Shown here: positions 29,520 through 38,972 of the stretch, one piece after another | Layout of the letters: every line of letters begins with the position of its first letter | Position numbering within the stretch: the first letter of the stretch is position 1 | Source of the DNA: Symbiodinium natans | Lineage: Eukaryota > Sar > Dinophyceae > Suessiales > Symbiodiniaceae | NCBI GenBank assembly: GCA_905221605.1 | Contig: CAJNDS010002524.1 | Coordinates: 1 to 64,000 of the forward strand | Reading direction: 5' to 3' | DNA length: 64,000 bases | Notes under the pieces: model-generated | The model's database searches: none | What the model saw: the letters and a program-made list of their open reading frames with translations, nothing else | Told to the model about the DNA's origin: nothing | Program-made: the position numbers and the translations under genes

Positions 29520-29637
29520 TGGGTTTAGGGTTTAGGGTTTAGGGGTTTAGGGTTTAGGGTTTAGGGTTTAGGGTTTAGGGTTCAGGGTTCAGGGTTCGGG
29601 GTTCAGGGTTCAGGGTTTAGGGTTTAGGGTTTAGGGT
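29520..29637. repeat. TTTAGGG/TTCAGGG array
   Basis: G-strand repeats that switch to TTCAGGG between 29579 and 29615 and back to TTTAGGG. Confidence 0.9.
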
Positions 29638-29741
29638 TGCACGCTTCATCCACAACCGACCCTGTGCTCAAAAACGCGGATGCACCACCGGCTTTTGGCA
29701 TGTGCAGCATGATTGCTGTAGACTTCGCTCTAGGTGACAGG
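29637..29741 (+). CDS. Candidate exon
   Basis: Frame STTDPVLKNADAPPAFGMCS then MIAVDFALGD, ending GACAG|GTATATG, a good donor leading into (TA)n sequence. The 5' side is a TTTAGGG tract. Confidence 0.55.
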
Positions 29742-29887
29742 TATATGATTAAACATATTATATATAGAAGACATATGTATATATATATATATATATATAT
29801 TCATATTTTCGAAATACATAAATACATAATGAATAGATCAAGAATATAAATGCAAATATAAAACGCGGTGCCAGACATATCACTTTA

Positions 29888-29952
29888 AAGTTCGGGAAGG
29901 TGCCAACAGTGCAAGCCAAACTGAATTCAACTCACAGACTTCCAGGATTTGG
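29888..29952 (+). CDS. Candidate exon
   Basis: Frame KFGKVPTVQAKLNSTHRLPG, then a degenerate TTTGGGG tract. No domain. Confidence 0.4.
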
Positions 29953-30111
29953 GGGCAAGGGTTTAGGGTTTGGGGTTTAGAGTTTAGGGTTTGGGGTTTG
30001 GAGTTTGGGGTTTAGGGTTTGGGGTTTATGGTTTAGGGTTTTGGGGCGCTTCAAGGTAAGATTCGAGGTTGGGGTCGTCGGGCTAGGTCCATTCTGCAGG
30101 GTTCTGTCGGC

Positions 30112-30480
30112 TTGTGCTGGTGTGAATTGGTGTGATCTCCCAGCTACTCAGCTGCTCCTAAACCGTACATGGTGAAGCCCTCAAACTCCACCCTAACCCG
30201 CCGTTGTGCGCTTCGGGTTCACACACGATTGTTTGAGGCGTATGGCAGGGTGCAGGGCCCTAAGTCACAACCCCTGAAGCCCCTTTTGCGTCCAGGGCGT
30301 CTAAACCCTCAGCCCCAAACCCGAAACCGCCGAAGCCAGTTTTGTTATCGCGCTCACACATAGCGCGATGTAGACAGCGAAAAGTTCCTTGGACCCTTGG
30401 CAGAGTTGCTGTCCAGGAACTTAACACAAGTTTCCCGGACACGGACATGTAGTTCAAAGCACGGTGCCCCGATTTTTTTT
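30112..30480 (+). CDS. Three candidate exons
   Basis: VLSACAGVNWCDLPATQLLL at about 30106-30170, LTRRCALRVHTRLFEAYGRV at about 30183-30266 and KFLGPLAELLSRNLTQVSRT at about 30372-30465, separated by short CCCTAAA-like pieces. Probably one + gene; no domain recognised. Confidence 0.4.
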
Positions 30481-30539
30481 GCGCCCCAAACAACCAACGG
30501 CACCCTAAGCCCAAGAGCCAAATCTCCCCTAAGCCCTAA

Positions 30540-30690
30540 AAACCCTAAATCTTAAACCGTACACCCTAAACCCTAACCCTAAACCCTAAACCCTAAACCC
30601 TAAACCCTAAACCCTAAACCCTAAACCCTAAACCCTAAACCCTAAACCCTAACCCTAAACCCTAAACCGAAAAGCCCTAAACCCTAAACC
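30540..30690. repeat. CCCTAAA array
   Basis: About twenty units with two shortened units. Confidence 0.9.
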
Positions 30691-30745
30691 CATGAAACAA
30701 AAATGCAGCTTTGAAAGCCCCTTGCAACCCTCAACCCCACGCTCT

Positions 30746-30818
30746 CAACCATCGCTATGTTCGGCTCAGCAGCACGCCTTAAGGCCCTACTCTCTGTGAA
30801 TCCGGCCATATCCCTAGA
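30746..30818 (+). CDS. Candidate exon
   Basis: Frame TIAMFGSAARLKALLSVNPA, resembling a helical repeat (ankyrin- or HEAT-like) but too short to decide. Confidence 0.35.
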
Positions 30819-31113
30819 TTTAGGGTTTAGGGTTTAGGGTTTAGGATTATGAGGTACACTTGAATAGGCTTAAAAACTACTCTTGATATCTCTTAGCTTC
30901 CTAGATACCTCTCTTCCATCTGAATCTGAAGGAATCCGTCGCACCCTAATACCTTAAACCCTGAGTCATGCCCTCCGAGTTCGCAGCCCTTCGTCTTCTC
31001 TCAGGCGTGCCGGCTTAGGGTTTCAAGTAGCTGTTTGCCTCTGAATGAGATGGCCAGCGTGCCATCAGCGTGCGGCTGCCATGCCTTAAGACCGACTATT
31101 CGCTGACCGTGCC

Positions 31114-31285
31114 GTGCAGATTACTGTAATGCAGGCAAGAGAGTCTCTCAGAGCTGGCTGGTATCTTCAAGCGCCAGGTGTGAAGGTGCATGCCCAAGGA
31201 GGAGGATCAGAATCCTCAGCCGGCAGCTGCCGCTCGACTCTTAGACAGGAATGGCGGGAGGGCTCGTGGCTTAAGGATGGAAACC
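31114..31285 (+). CDS. Candidate exon
   Basis: After CCGTGCAG, frame QARESLRAGWYLQAPGVKVH then a Gly/Ser-rich stretch ending WREGSWLKDG. The minus strand is also open here, and the next gene to the right is on minus, so strand is uncertain. Confidence 0.4.
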
Positions 31286-31335
31286 CGAAAACCCTAAACC
31301 CTAAAACCCTAAACCCTTAACCCTAAACCCTAAGC

Positions 31336-31431
31336 CTCTGTACAGAGGCTAGAGGAACTATTTCGCCCGAGCTTGTCGAGAATGCCGATGCCAAGCCTGT
31401 CGAGGTTCCGAGGGCTTAAGCTCGGAGTTTC
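31336..31431 (-). CDS. Minus-strand gene, exon 6 (most 3' seen)
   Basis: Read on minus: ETPSLSPRNLDRLGIGILDK then LGRNSSSSLCTEA. It is separated from the next exon upstream in the gene by element N. Function unknown. Confidence 0.5.
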
Positions 31432-31517
31432 CGAAAATAGGGGTACCCTTTTTGGGGGCCTCCAGAAGCGGATTCAAGTCTATTCTGGGGGTATAGAAGG
31501 GATACCCCTATTTTGTG
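31432..31517. mobile_element. Inverted-repeat element, family N
   Basis: CGAAAATAGGGGTACCC and GGATACCCCTATTTTGTG form inverted arms. It occupies the gap between two minus-strand exons. Confidence 0.7.
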
Positions 31518-31529
31518 AGCCAGCTAGTT

Positions 31530-31625
31530 GACTATTTCTGACCAGCAATAAGAGGTTTAGCGACCCGATGTCCCCATGCAACCCTTGTGTAGAGAGCCGA
31601 GCTTCCAAAAATGAATGTGTCCCCA
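31530..31625 (-). CDS. Minus-strand gene, exon 5
   Basis: Minus frame THSFLEARLSTQGLHGDIGS then LNLLLLVRNSQLAGS. Bounded by element I2 on one side and N on the other. Confidence 0.5.
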
Positions 31626-31628
31626 CTA

Positions 31629-31735
31629 ACCCTAAGGGTCCATGTACCTCATTATTCTATACTTAGGCCCCAAGTCCTTATATAGGAGGCCCAATTATTC
31701 CCTTATTCCCTATTTCGGTACATGAACCTTAGGGT
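31629..31735. mobile_element. Inverted-repeat element I2
   Basis: ACCCTAAGGGTCCATGTACC and GGTACATGAACCTTAGGGT, inverted arms over about 20 bp. Family I. Confidence 0.75.
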
Positions 31736-31792
31736 AAGATGCAGTTGTGATAGCAGTAAGTACATGCGGGCTGGATGCCATGTCCTCCTAAA

Positions 31793-31857
31793 CCCTAAAC
31801 CCTAAACCCTAAACCCTAAACCCTAAACCCTAAACCCTAAACCCTAAACCCTAAACC
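31793..31857. repeat. CCCTAAA array
   Basis: Nine units ending CCCTGCAG. On minus the next exon's end reads CTGCAGGGTTTAGGG, offering a GT inside the first repeat unit. Confidence 0.9.
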
Positions 31858-31934
31858 CTGCAGGGAGGCCGACTCCCGGTCGTCTTGCTCTTGTCCACCT
31901 GGATCGCTGGACGCCCTCTGACAGCAAGTACACC
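31858..31934 (-). CDS. Minus-strand gene, exon 4
   Basis: Minus frame GVLAVRGRPAIQVDKSKTTG then SRPPCR. Lies between element M and the telomeric array. Confidence 0.5.
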
Positions 31935-32100
31935 CAGAGACTCCAAAACCCCTTAATTAAGGAGTATACCTTAAATTATAATAGGAACCCCCATATGATT
32001 TAAGGTATATCCCTTACTTAAGGAATATACCTTAAATTATAATAGGAACCCTAAGATGATTTAAGGTATATTCCTTTATTAAGGGGTTTTGGAGTCTCTG
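31935..32100. mobile_element. Palindromic element M
   Basis: Perfect terminal inverted repeat CAGAGACTCCAAAACCCC (about 23 bp). The inside is two near-identical copies of a block containing ATACCTTAAATTATAATAGG and GATTTAAGGTATAT, so the whole element can fold into a long hairpin or two smaller ones. Confidence 0.9.
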
Positions 32101-32143
32101 GGCAGGCTGATGCAGGCTGTGTTGGCTTCTTTGCTGCGGTACA
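32101..32143 (-). CDS. Minus-strand gene, exon 3
   Basis: Minus frame PMYRSKEANTACISLPR, a micro-exon exactly filling the space between elements C2 and M. Confidence 0.45.
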
Positions 32144-32311
32144 TTGGGATGTTCACCCCTTATACTAAGAGTCCTTAGTAACTAGGGATTTTAGTACCCC
32201 TATAATAATCCCTATAAAGTTGTACTAAGAGTCCTCAGTAGGGGATTATAGTACCCCCCTATTTATAACCCCAACTAAAGGACTCTTAGTATTTAGGGGG
32301 AAACATCCCAA
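32144..32311. mobile_element. Inverted-repeat element C2
   Basis: TTGGGATGTTCACCCCTTAT and the inverted right arm ending AAACATCCCAA. Carries two internal copies of the ACTAAGAGTCC block, so probably a nested or duplicated family C element. Confidence 0.8.
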
Positions 32312-32412
32312 GCCATACCAACCGCCCGTGCGCGCGGTGCGGAGGTGCGGCAGTGATCTTCTTCGCGCGGCAGCCGTCGCACGACGCGCCCTGCCTGTCA
32401 TGGAGAGGTAAG
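32312..32412 (-). CDS. Minus-strand gene, exon 2 with CxxC
   Basis: Minus frame LHDRQGASCDGCRAKKITAA then PPHRAHGRLVW. The C-D-G-C pair with basic residues might be half of a zinc knuckle. On + the same bases also read an open frame with CARCGG, and a GTAAGC donor, so strand rests on the neighbouring exon. Confidence 0.45.
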
Positions 32413-32561
32413 CGAAGCGGGGTTTTACGATAAGGGACCCCGAATATATAAACATAATATATATATATATGTGTATATACAACAGTCCCCCAAAAAGTAG
32501 GATTCCCTGATAATAAGGACCCCAATAAGGCACCCACAATTTCGGGAAGCCCCAAGTGGGT
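32413..32561. mobile_element. Inverted-repeat element G5 with (TA)n loop
   Basis: Left arm CGAAGCGGGGTTTTACGATA, right arm CGGGAAGCCCCAAGTGGG. The loop holds (TA)n at 32445-32480. Splits two minus exons. Confidence 0.7.
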
Positions 32562-32886
32562 GTAGTTGGGCTTTGAGGTCAGCATCTAGGGCCTCGGACG
32601 TAGGGTTCAGAAGTAGCCGCGACTCAGCAAACACGCCTGCAATGGACTCAACGACTGTGCGGCAGTTGGACTGTGCTTGATTGTGCATGTACCACAGGGG
32701 CCCGAAACCTAACTTCGAAACCCTGGCATGCTGCTCAGTGCTGTCTTGCAGTGTCTGATCATTCTCCATCGAGTAGAGCAGCCCGACCTGGGGTTGCTCT
32801 GAATTAGGTCCTTGTTTGGGGGGGCGGGAGTTGCAAGGTTGTACGGGACCTCGTTGAGATTGGTCTTTGCCAGGAAGGCTGAGCAA
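32562..32886 (-). CDS. Minus-strand gene, exon 1 (largest)
   Basis: About 108 codons open on minus: SEQPQVGLLYSMENDQTLQD, LGFGPLWYMHNQAQSNCRTV and LLLNPTSEALDADLKAQLHP are typical coding segments with no low complexity. It is the strongest minus-strand evidence in the window. The open frame runs on into element G5. No domain recognised; the 5' edge is uncertain. Confidence 0.6.
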
Positions 32887-33009
32887 AAGATATTTTGTTT
32901 TGGACAGCTTCTGTTCTCTCCTGGTGGGCGTCGCGCTCGTGCTTCTCCCAAGAGCCTAAGAGGCAGGAAAGCAACGTCCCTACACCCTAAACCGGAGACC
33001 CTAAACCCT

Positions 33010-33061
33010 CAGCAGATGTCAGGTGTCGGCCTGGTTCGGCTCGGAGAATGCTTTCTACTAT
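33010..33061 (-). CDS. Possible further 5' exon of the minus-strand gene
   Basis: Minus frame VESILRAEPGRHLTSAE followed by GGGTTTAG, offering a GT in the repeat. Opposite-strand frames are also open. Confidence 0.35.
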
Positions 33062-33194
33062 TCGTTTTACAGGCGAATGGGTTTCGGGTTTGGGGGTGGG
33101 GGGGGAAGCCCTGTGGCACCCAAATCTCACTTTCTGCTTCTGGGCTCCTTTGTACACTCGCCAGCAAAAAAGGGGTACCCACTGCATACCATGG

Positions 33195-33306
33195 CTACTA
33201 TTTGCCCTTAAGAACCCCCAACAAACTCAATCATATTCTTCCTTATAAGGGCAAAATAGGAATGAATATCCTTTTTCTTTCTTGGGGCTCTTAAGCAAAT
33301 AGTAGT
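33195..33306. mobile_element. Inverted-repeat element F3
   Basis: CTACTATTTGCCCTTAAGAA at the left, TTAAGCAAATAGTAG at the right, with TGG on both sides (33192-33194, 33307-33309) as a possible target duplication. Confidence 0.8.
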
Positions 33307-33344
33307 GGGCTACCTAACATCTTGTTGATGAGTGCAGTGCCGAG

Positions 33345-33478
33345 GGCACATTAATGCGTTTGGCTGTTGCTCGTGGGGCACAGCCATCGTACCTCCAACC
33401 TTCGCCTAGGTTCCTGCTTTACATCAAGAAGAAGTCTTTTTCCTCAGGCGAAACACCCCAAAACATCCCTCTACCTTA
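33345..33478 (+). CDS. Candidate exon
   Basis: Frame ARGAQPSYLQPSPRFLLYIK then KKSFSSGETPQNIPLPY. The minus strand is also open. No domain. Confidence 0.35.
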
Positions 33479-33609
33479 TACACCCTAACCCTAAACCCGA
33501 AACCCTAAACCCTAAACCTCAACCCCTAAACCAACTGCAGCGAGAGTGGAAGAAGCCCCCCCGAGGATCGATCGATGTAGCTGGGGTTCTGGGTCGATTT
33601 ACCCTAAAC

Positions 33610-34149
33610 CCTCAACCCTAAACCCTAAACCCTAGACCGGGGAGGGGGGCTTTAAAGGGCTAAACTCAGTAAGTTGAAGTTCCTGATGCATGCATCTCGT
33701 TCAAGTCCGGCCGGAGAGCACCCCCTCCCCCCCCCCCCCCCAAAGTGAATTTCTCGGCCAACCCTAAACCCTAAACCCTAAACCCGAAAACCTTTACCCT
33801 AAACCCTAAACCCTAAACCCGAGGCCTTAGGAAAGTTTAGGATGTGAGGGGCTTCGGGTTTCTGGCGGCCAAGGAAAGCATTTCTGTGGCTTGCTTGGGC
33901 CGGGGGCCCGAAACCCTTAGCCCCAACCCTAACCGGTACACCCTAAACCCCTAAACCCCGAATCCCAAATCCAACACCCCCCCCCCCCCCCCCGCCAAAA
34001 GTCCTAAACCCCAAACCCTAAAACCATAAAACCCTAAACCCCACACCCTGAACCCTAAACCCTCAACCCCAGGCCCCAATTAAACCCTAAACCCCAAACC
34101 CCAAACCCCAAACCCTAAACCCTAAACCCCAAACCCTAAACCCTAAACC
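33610..34149. repeat. Mixed CCCTAAA, CCCCAAA and poly-C tract
   Basis: Telomere-like C-strand repeats with short unrelated inserts and two poly-C runs (33727-33741, 33976-33993). No convincing exon apart from a short frame near 33840-33900. Confidence 0.7.
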
Positions 34150-34245
34150 CTAAGCACCTGGACTGTGAGGCAAATCTTGGATTCATCGGAGAGTCTCCTG
34201 GCTGACAGGCTGAGCGAGGCACGCCTGCAACAAACTTGGATTTAA
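34150..34245 (+). CDS. Candidate exon
   Basis: Frame STWTVRQILDSSESLLADRL then SEARLQQTWI and a stop, an amphipathic helix pattern. CCCTAAA upstream and TTTAGGG downstream. Confidence 0.45.
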   Translation, partial: LSTWTVRQILDSSESLLADRLSEARLQQTWI

Positions 34246-34540
34246 TTTAAGGGTTTAGGTTTAGGGCTTAGGGTTCAGGGTTTAGGGTTCAGGGTTTAGG
34301 GTTCAGGGTTTAGGGTTCAGGGTTTAGGGTTTGGTTTTAGAGTTCAGGATTCAGGGTTAAGGGTGCCCTAAACCTTATAGGGTTAAGGGTTTCGGGCTAG
34401 TGTTTCGAGTTTCGAGCTGTAGGGTTTAGGGTTCAGGGTTTAGGGTTTAGGCTTCAGGGTTCAGGTTTAAGGGTACCGTAAACCTTAGGGTTAAGGGTTG
34501 AGGGTTGAGAACCCTAAACCCTAAACCCTAAACCCTACAG
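34246..34540. repeat. TTTAGGG/TTCAGGG tract meeting a CCCTAAA tract
   Basis: Alternating TTTAGGG and TTCAGGG (a 14-bp unit) at about 34262-34335, further degenerate units, then a switch to CCCTAAA at 34510. An inverted telomeric junction. Confidence 0.85.
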
Positions 34541-34811
34541 GATGTGGGGTTCGAAGTGTGACTGTTGCTACTATTAGTTGCACTGCGCTACGTATTTCTT
34601 TCTTTGTTAGCGTTTTTTTTGGGGGAAGGGAGGCGTTATGAGTTTTTTTCGAAACGCTGCGGGCCGAAGAGGGTTGATTGGGGTTCATGCTTCAGGGGTG
34701 TAGGGTCTAGGTTTTTAGGATTATGGTTCGGGGATGTAGGAGTTCAGGGAGTTCTTTCGACCTTGGGCGTTTTTCTCCAAAGGGGGAAAGGAGGGTAGCT
34801 TCTCCTTTTTT

Positions 34812-35022
34812 TTGGGGGGGGGGGGGGGGGGAGGGGGGGGGAGGGGGGGGGGAGGAGGGGGGGGAGGGGGGGGGGGGAGGGGAGGGGGGGGGGGGAGCGG
34901 GGGGGGGGGAGGGGGGGGGGCGGGGGGGAGGGGGGAGTTGGAGGGGGGGGGGAGGGAGTGGGGTGGGGGGGGGGGGGGGAGGGGGGGGGGAGGGGGGGAG
35001 GGGGGGGGGGAGGGGGGGGGGT
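34812..35022. repeat. G-rich GGGGGGAG tract
   Basis: About 210 bases of G with isolated A or C. Poly-Gly open frames here are artefacts. Confidence 0.95.
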
Positions 35023-35194
35023 GTTTACAGTGTAAAGCTTAGAGGCTGGTTTGGGGGGTTTAGGGTTTTGGGGACAGGGATTGGAAGGAGTTTTGGCAAG
35101 GGCAAGAGGTCTGGTTCATGCCGGCTATGCCTGGAGACATACCCTAGACCCTAAACCCCAATCCCTGCACCCTAAACCCTAAACCCTAAAAAGC

Positions 35195-35409
35195 CCTAAA
35201 CCTCAAGTTAGCTGCGGACCCTTGACTCTTAAGTAGCTTCGGCGAATCACGGTCTTCGGAGCTTCAAAGAACGTGTTTTTTTCCGAGCCCAATTGGGTGA
35301 AATCTACTGAATGGTTTGAAAAGGCACGCGTTTCCTTTTTCTGAAGGGCAAGTAGGTGTCTCTTGAGGATGCAAGATCTGAACACATCCGTAGGATGATT
35401 TCGTGGCAC
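35195..35409 (-). CDS. Candidate minus-strand exon
   Basis: About 68 codons on minus: DVFRSCILKRHLLALQKKET, SNHSVDFTQLGSEKNTFFEA and TVIRRSYLRVKGPQLT. The + strand is broken by stops here, so minus is favoured. No domain. Confidence 0.5.
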
Positions 35410-35424
35410 GCATCCAGACCCTAA

Positions 35425-35670
35425 ACGCGAAATCCTAAGCCACAGAAGCCCTAAATCCTACTGAGCCCCAAGCCATATGGAATCCCTAAATCCTACCGAG
35501 CCCTGAGAACCCTAAGCCCAAGCAGCCCGAAGCCCCTAAACCCTAGACCCTAAACCCTAGCCCCTAAACCCTAAACCCGAAACCCGAAACCCTAAACCCT
35601 AAACCCTAAACCCTGAACCCTGAACCCCAAACCCCAAACCCTCAACCCTAAACCCTCAACCCTAACTGGG
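35425..35670. repeat. CCCTAAA/CCCGAAA/CCCTCAA tract
   Basis: Highly variable telomere-like units with repeated ATCCTACCGAGCCC pieces. Confidence 0.75.
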
Positions 35671-35712
35671 GTTCATGTGGCCTCAGTACTCAACCCCAAA
35701 CGCGAAACCCTA

Positions 35713-35768
35713 CGCGGCCAGGCACCGGACACCATCAACGCGCTGCAGCTTGCCCTCCGGTTTGGGGT
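35713..35768 (+). CDS. Candidate exon, ankyrin-like
   Basis: Frame QAPDTINALQLALRFG; the N-A-L-Q-L-A-L-R-x-G pattern is like an ankyrin first helix. Isolated. Confidence 0.35.
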
Positions 35769-36456
35769 TTGGTAGCCCTAAACCAAGGGTTCGTAGCCCT
35801 AAACCCTAAACCTAGGGTTAGTAGCCCTAAACCCCTAAACCCGAAACCCTGTATCCCTTAGTTTGGAGGGTCTTCGGTTTCTTTTGAAAACTACCTACCC
35901 AGGGCCAAAAAAGAGAGCCAAGGCGTTTTATTTTTGGGGAGGGTTTAGGGCTTTAAAGTGTTACAGGGTGCAGGGAGTGGTTGCCCAAACCCTTAAGCAC
36001 ATGAGCTTCTCAGGCACCGGTTCAACATCTACCAAGAGGTGAGCTTCCTGCCTCAACAGATCTGTCCTTCATTCCTTTTCCTTTTTGTTTTTCATACTTA
36101 GTGCATAACAAAGGGCCCCGATTTTGAGAAATAATCAGTTGGGGTACAGGTCTGTGGCTGTATGGGGGCTTCTACCCCCTCCAAACCCCAAACCCTAAAC
36201 CCCAAACCCCAAACCCCAAACCCTAAACCCTAAACCCTAAAACCCCATCTGTCCGAGGCTTGGCGCTGCTGTACCAAGGCCTGGCCGCGGTGTTGCGGTC
36301 AGGGTTTAGGGTTTAGGGTTTTGGGGTTTAAGGTTTAGGGTTAGGGTTTAGGGTTGGGGTTTAGGGTTTAGGGTTTAGGGTTTAGGGTTTAGGGTTTAGG
36401 ATTTAGGGTTTAGAGTTTAGGGTGTAGGGTTTAGGGTTTAGGGTTTAGGGTTTAGG

Positions 36457-36555
36457 TTGGAACGTTCCCCCTTATACTAACAGTCCTTAATCGGGATTAA
36501 AGCACCCCGCATAAAAATCCTATTAAGGACTGTTAGTGTAAGGGGGAACATCCCA
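36457..36555. mobile_element. Inverted-repeat element C3
   Basis: Arms ACGTTCCCCCTTATACTAAC and GTTAGTGTAAGGGGGAACAT; internal CCTTAATCGGGATT...AATCCTATTAAGG also inverted. The most complete family C copy, embedded directly in a TTTAGGG tract. Confidence 0.9.
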
Positions 36556-36565
36556 GGGTTTAGGA

Positions 36566-36662
36566 TCTACCTGGGACCATCTTTACCTACAGTTTTCTGG
36601 GTTAGACCTACTAGTTAAGGGTAGTTGCTACTAACCTGTGGGTAAGTAGGGTCCCAGGTATG
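36566..36662. mobile_element. Inverted-repeat element, family Q
   Basis: ACCTGGGACCATCTTTACCT and GGTAAGTAGGGTCCCAGGT, inverted arms; the inside is also inverted (GACCTACTAGTTAAG). Single copy. Confidence 0.75.
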
Positions 36663-36869
36663 GTTTAGTGTTTATAGGGGTTAGGGTTCAGGGCTTATGC
36701 TTTCAGGTCTCAAGCGGAACCGAGCTGGATTTCCCAAAAAACTTGAATACTTGAGGGGCCTTCATAATTAGAATAGAGTTCTGGCGGTTATTGTAGTATA
36801 GTTATATAGAGACTATAAGGGAATAGTATGGGAATATTATTAGTATTTCTTCCGACCCCCACAAGTACT

Positions 36870-37107
36870 TTCCCGCGCTGCCCTAGTGCAGAGGAGGTAT
36901 GAGTTGACACTGCGCAGCTTCTTTCCTACGAATTGCTCAAGAACCCCCCCCCCCCCAAAAAAAAAAAAAATAAAAATAAAAACGATTCTTCCTTGTCAGG
37001 GTAATATGGGGATGGTTCATTTTTTTTTGGGTTCTTAAGCAAATAGTGGTTTCTTCAAGCATCTACCACACGAATCCTAAGCCCCAAGAGCTCTCCGTTT
37101 CATGGCT
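36870..37107 (+). CDS. Exon pair split by element F4
   Basis: Joining at the TTTC duplication gives RAALVQRRYELTLRSFFLQA then STTRILSPKSSPFHG in one frame. Function unknown. Confidence 0.5.
36926..37049. mobile_element. Inverted-repeat element F4
   Basis: CTACGAATTGCTCAAGAACC and GGTTCTTAAGCAAATAGTGG; flanked by TTTC (36922-36925 and 37050-37053). The loop has poly-C and poly-A runs. Confidence 0.8.
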
Positions 37108-37142
37108 AATCCCATTCAAAACCCTGAACCCTCAACCCCACC

Positions 37143-37236
37143 ACATTGTGGAAGGCCTCCAGTCCGTGACCGGCAGTCTTCCGTCTGCTGCTACCTTCTA
37201 CTGCTGCGGGGTGTACGTACTGCCCTCTGCCTGATT
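37143..37236 (+). CDS. Candidate exon
   Basis: Frame VEGLQSVTGSLPSAATFYCC then GVYVLPSA and a stop. No domain. Confidence 0.4.
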
Positions 37237-37628
37237 GGCAATTTAGGTTTTAGGGCTTGGGGTTTTAGGGTTTAAGGTTTAGGGTTTGGGGTTTGGGGTT
37301 TGGGGTTGCTGCGTGGACCATTTCGATATAGGAGGACATCCCCCCTTGGGACTCTCCATATGATAAAGGCGCACCCCCGAACCCTAAAGCCCATAACTAG
37401 GCCCTTGGGACATAGCCTCTATTTTCCCTCATATGGTTTAAGAGGATTGTATTCAGGAATACTTTTTTCATTTTGGGTTTTAATGTCCATCCTAGTAGAC
37501 CCTTTTTGCCTTCTTTAGGGTTTGGGGTTCCCTTATAATCCCCTTAAAACCAAAAAGGGCACCCGTTTTGTTCCTAGGTTGCTCCCGGCTCACCCTAAAC
37601 CCTACACCCTAAACCCTAAACCCTGTCT

Positions 37629-37745
37629 TTTTTGAGAAGCCTGAGGTATGGCGGCGGAGTGTTCGCCCTCCTCTGGATGGCCGGAAGCATTGACGCGGCG
37701 CTCTTGGCTGCCGCCTTGTACATCAGCTGCTTGCAGGCCCTTGGG
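37629..37745 (+). CDS. Multi-pass membrane protein, exon with TM helix
   Basis: Frame LRSLRYGGGVFALLWMAGSI then DAALLAAALYISCLQALG, one long hydrophobic helix or a hairpin. With the hydrophobic + exons at 37797, 39562, 39890, 41275 and 41706 it suggests one polytopic membrane protein spread over 4 kb. Family not recognised. Confidence 0.5.
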
Positions 37746-37796
37746 TTCAGGGGCTCTTTAAAGTTAGAGTTCAGGGTTTAGGGTTTAGAGTTTAGG

Positions 37797-38011
37797 GTTC
37801 ATTCTTGCAAAGGTCCCGAAAGTGAGAATTATTGCATATAGCTTGAGACGTCTACCCCGAGTGCAACCCCTAGTGTTCAACGGGCGTGCCTTGATTGCGT
37901 GGCTCACCTTCAGGCCTTTGGGGACTCTGTTGTGGTGTGTTCTGCTTGTCTGTAGCCTACCCAAAACAGGGTCCATGATTTTCACAGAGCCCCAAACAGG
38001 CGAGTGCCACT
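37797..38011 (+). CDS. Multi-pass membrane protein, exon
   Basis: About 70 codons: VRIIAYSLRRLPRVQPLVFN, LIAWLTFRPLGTLLWCVLLV, then FTEPQTGECHW. Ends CACTG|GTAAGG, a textbook donor. It contains a clear membrane helix. Strand is supported by the donor, although minus is partly open. Confidence 0.6.
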
Positions 38012-38345
38012 GGTAAGGACCCGTGAAGTCCTAAACCCCAACAGCCGAAATGCCTACACTTTAGGGGTCGGAATAATTACTACTAGTATTCCCTTATGGT
38101 TCCATTCCCTTATGGTCCCTTTTTGGTGCGTTATTCTACCCCCCCCAACACCTTATTCTAATTATTCTCATTATTCAGGCCTATATTAACCCCCTCTCCA
38201 CTAACCCCCCTAGGTTCCCCCCCCGTTCACTAACTTGAATTTGCCTTAAGTATCCCTAAATTGCCTAAAATTCTACTCATTCAGGCCCCTATATTACGAA
38301 CTAATTCCCCCCCCCCCCCTAATACCTTATTCTAATCATTAAGGC

Positions 38346-38458
38346 CCCGAAACCCTAAACCCTAAACCCTAAACCCTAAACCCTAAACCCTAAACCCTAA
38401 ACCCTAAACCCTAAACCCTAAACCCTAAACCCTAAACCCTAAACCCTAAACCCTAAAC
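38346..38458. repeat. CCCTAAA array
   Basis: Sixteen near-perfect units preceding the leucine-rich exon. Confidence 0.95.
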
Positions 38459-38470
38459 GGCCCATTACGC

Positions 38471-38572
38471 CTTCAGGAGTGCAGCCACGTGTCCTTCATG
38501 CCTCCGCTGCGCGAGAACTTCGCCATGCCGCTGTGGTTTGCAAGTTGTGCGGCGCTGCAGGAGCTGGATTTA
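38471..38572 (+). CDS. Leucine-rich-repeat-like exon
   Basis: Frame ENFAMPLWFASCAALQELDL; the C-A-A-L-Q-E-L-D-L end is the LRR consensus L-x-x-L-x-L. CCCTAAA array upstream, TTTAGGGG array downstream. Confidence 0.5.
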
Positions 38573-38705
38573 GGGTTTAGGGGTTTAGGGGTTTAGGGGT
38601 TTAGGGGTTTAGGGGTTTAGGGGTTTAGGGGTTTAGGGGTTTAGGGGTTTAAGGGTTTAGGGGTTTAGGGGTTTGGGGTTTAGGGTTTAGGGTTTAGGGT
38701 TTAGG
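38570..38705. repeat. TTTAGGGG (8-mer) variant array
   Basis: About ten GGGGTTTA units (8 bp) before returning to TTTAGGG, a locally homogenised variant. Confidence 0.9.
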
Positions 38706-38854
38706 ATGGCTTAGGGAAGTTTGTCAGGGTGGGTGGCTTCAGACGAATGGGCCCTTGGGTTGCATGTGGGATAAAAGGGATGATTGTGTAACAGGGCTCC
38801 CAAATACAGGGCCCTTGTAACCGCCCCAAGATGACTGAATGATCTTGATGTCAG

Positions 38855-38924
38855 GATGCGCGAGAGTGCCTCGATGCTCGAAATGGAGTCAGTGAAGTCA
38901 TACGGTTGCGTGACGTTGTCCTCT
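38855..38924 (+). CDS. Candidate exon
   Basis: Frame RESASMLEMESVKSYGCVTL ending CTCTC|GTAAAC, a GT donor. No domain. Confidence 0.45.
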
Positions 38925-38972
38925 CGTAAACCCTAAAAGCCCGCAAACCCCAAACCCTGAACCTGTACAGGA

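Noticed and set aside
34723-35154. 143-codon poly-Gly frame
   Set aside because: Produced by a G-rich low-complexity tract.
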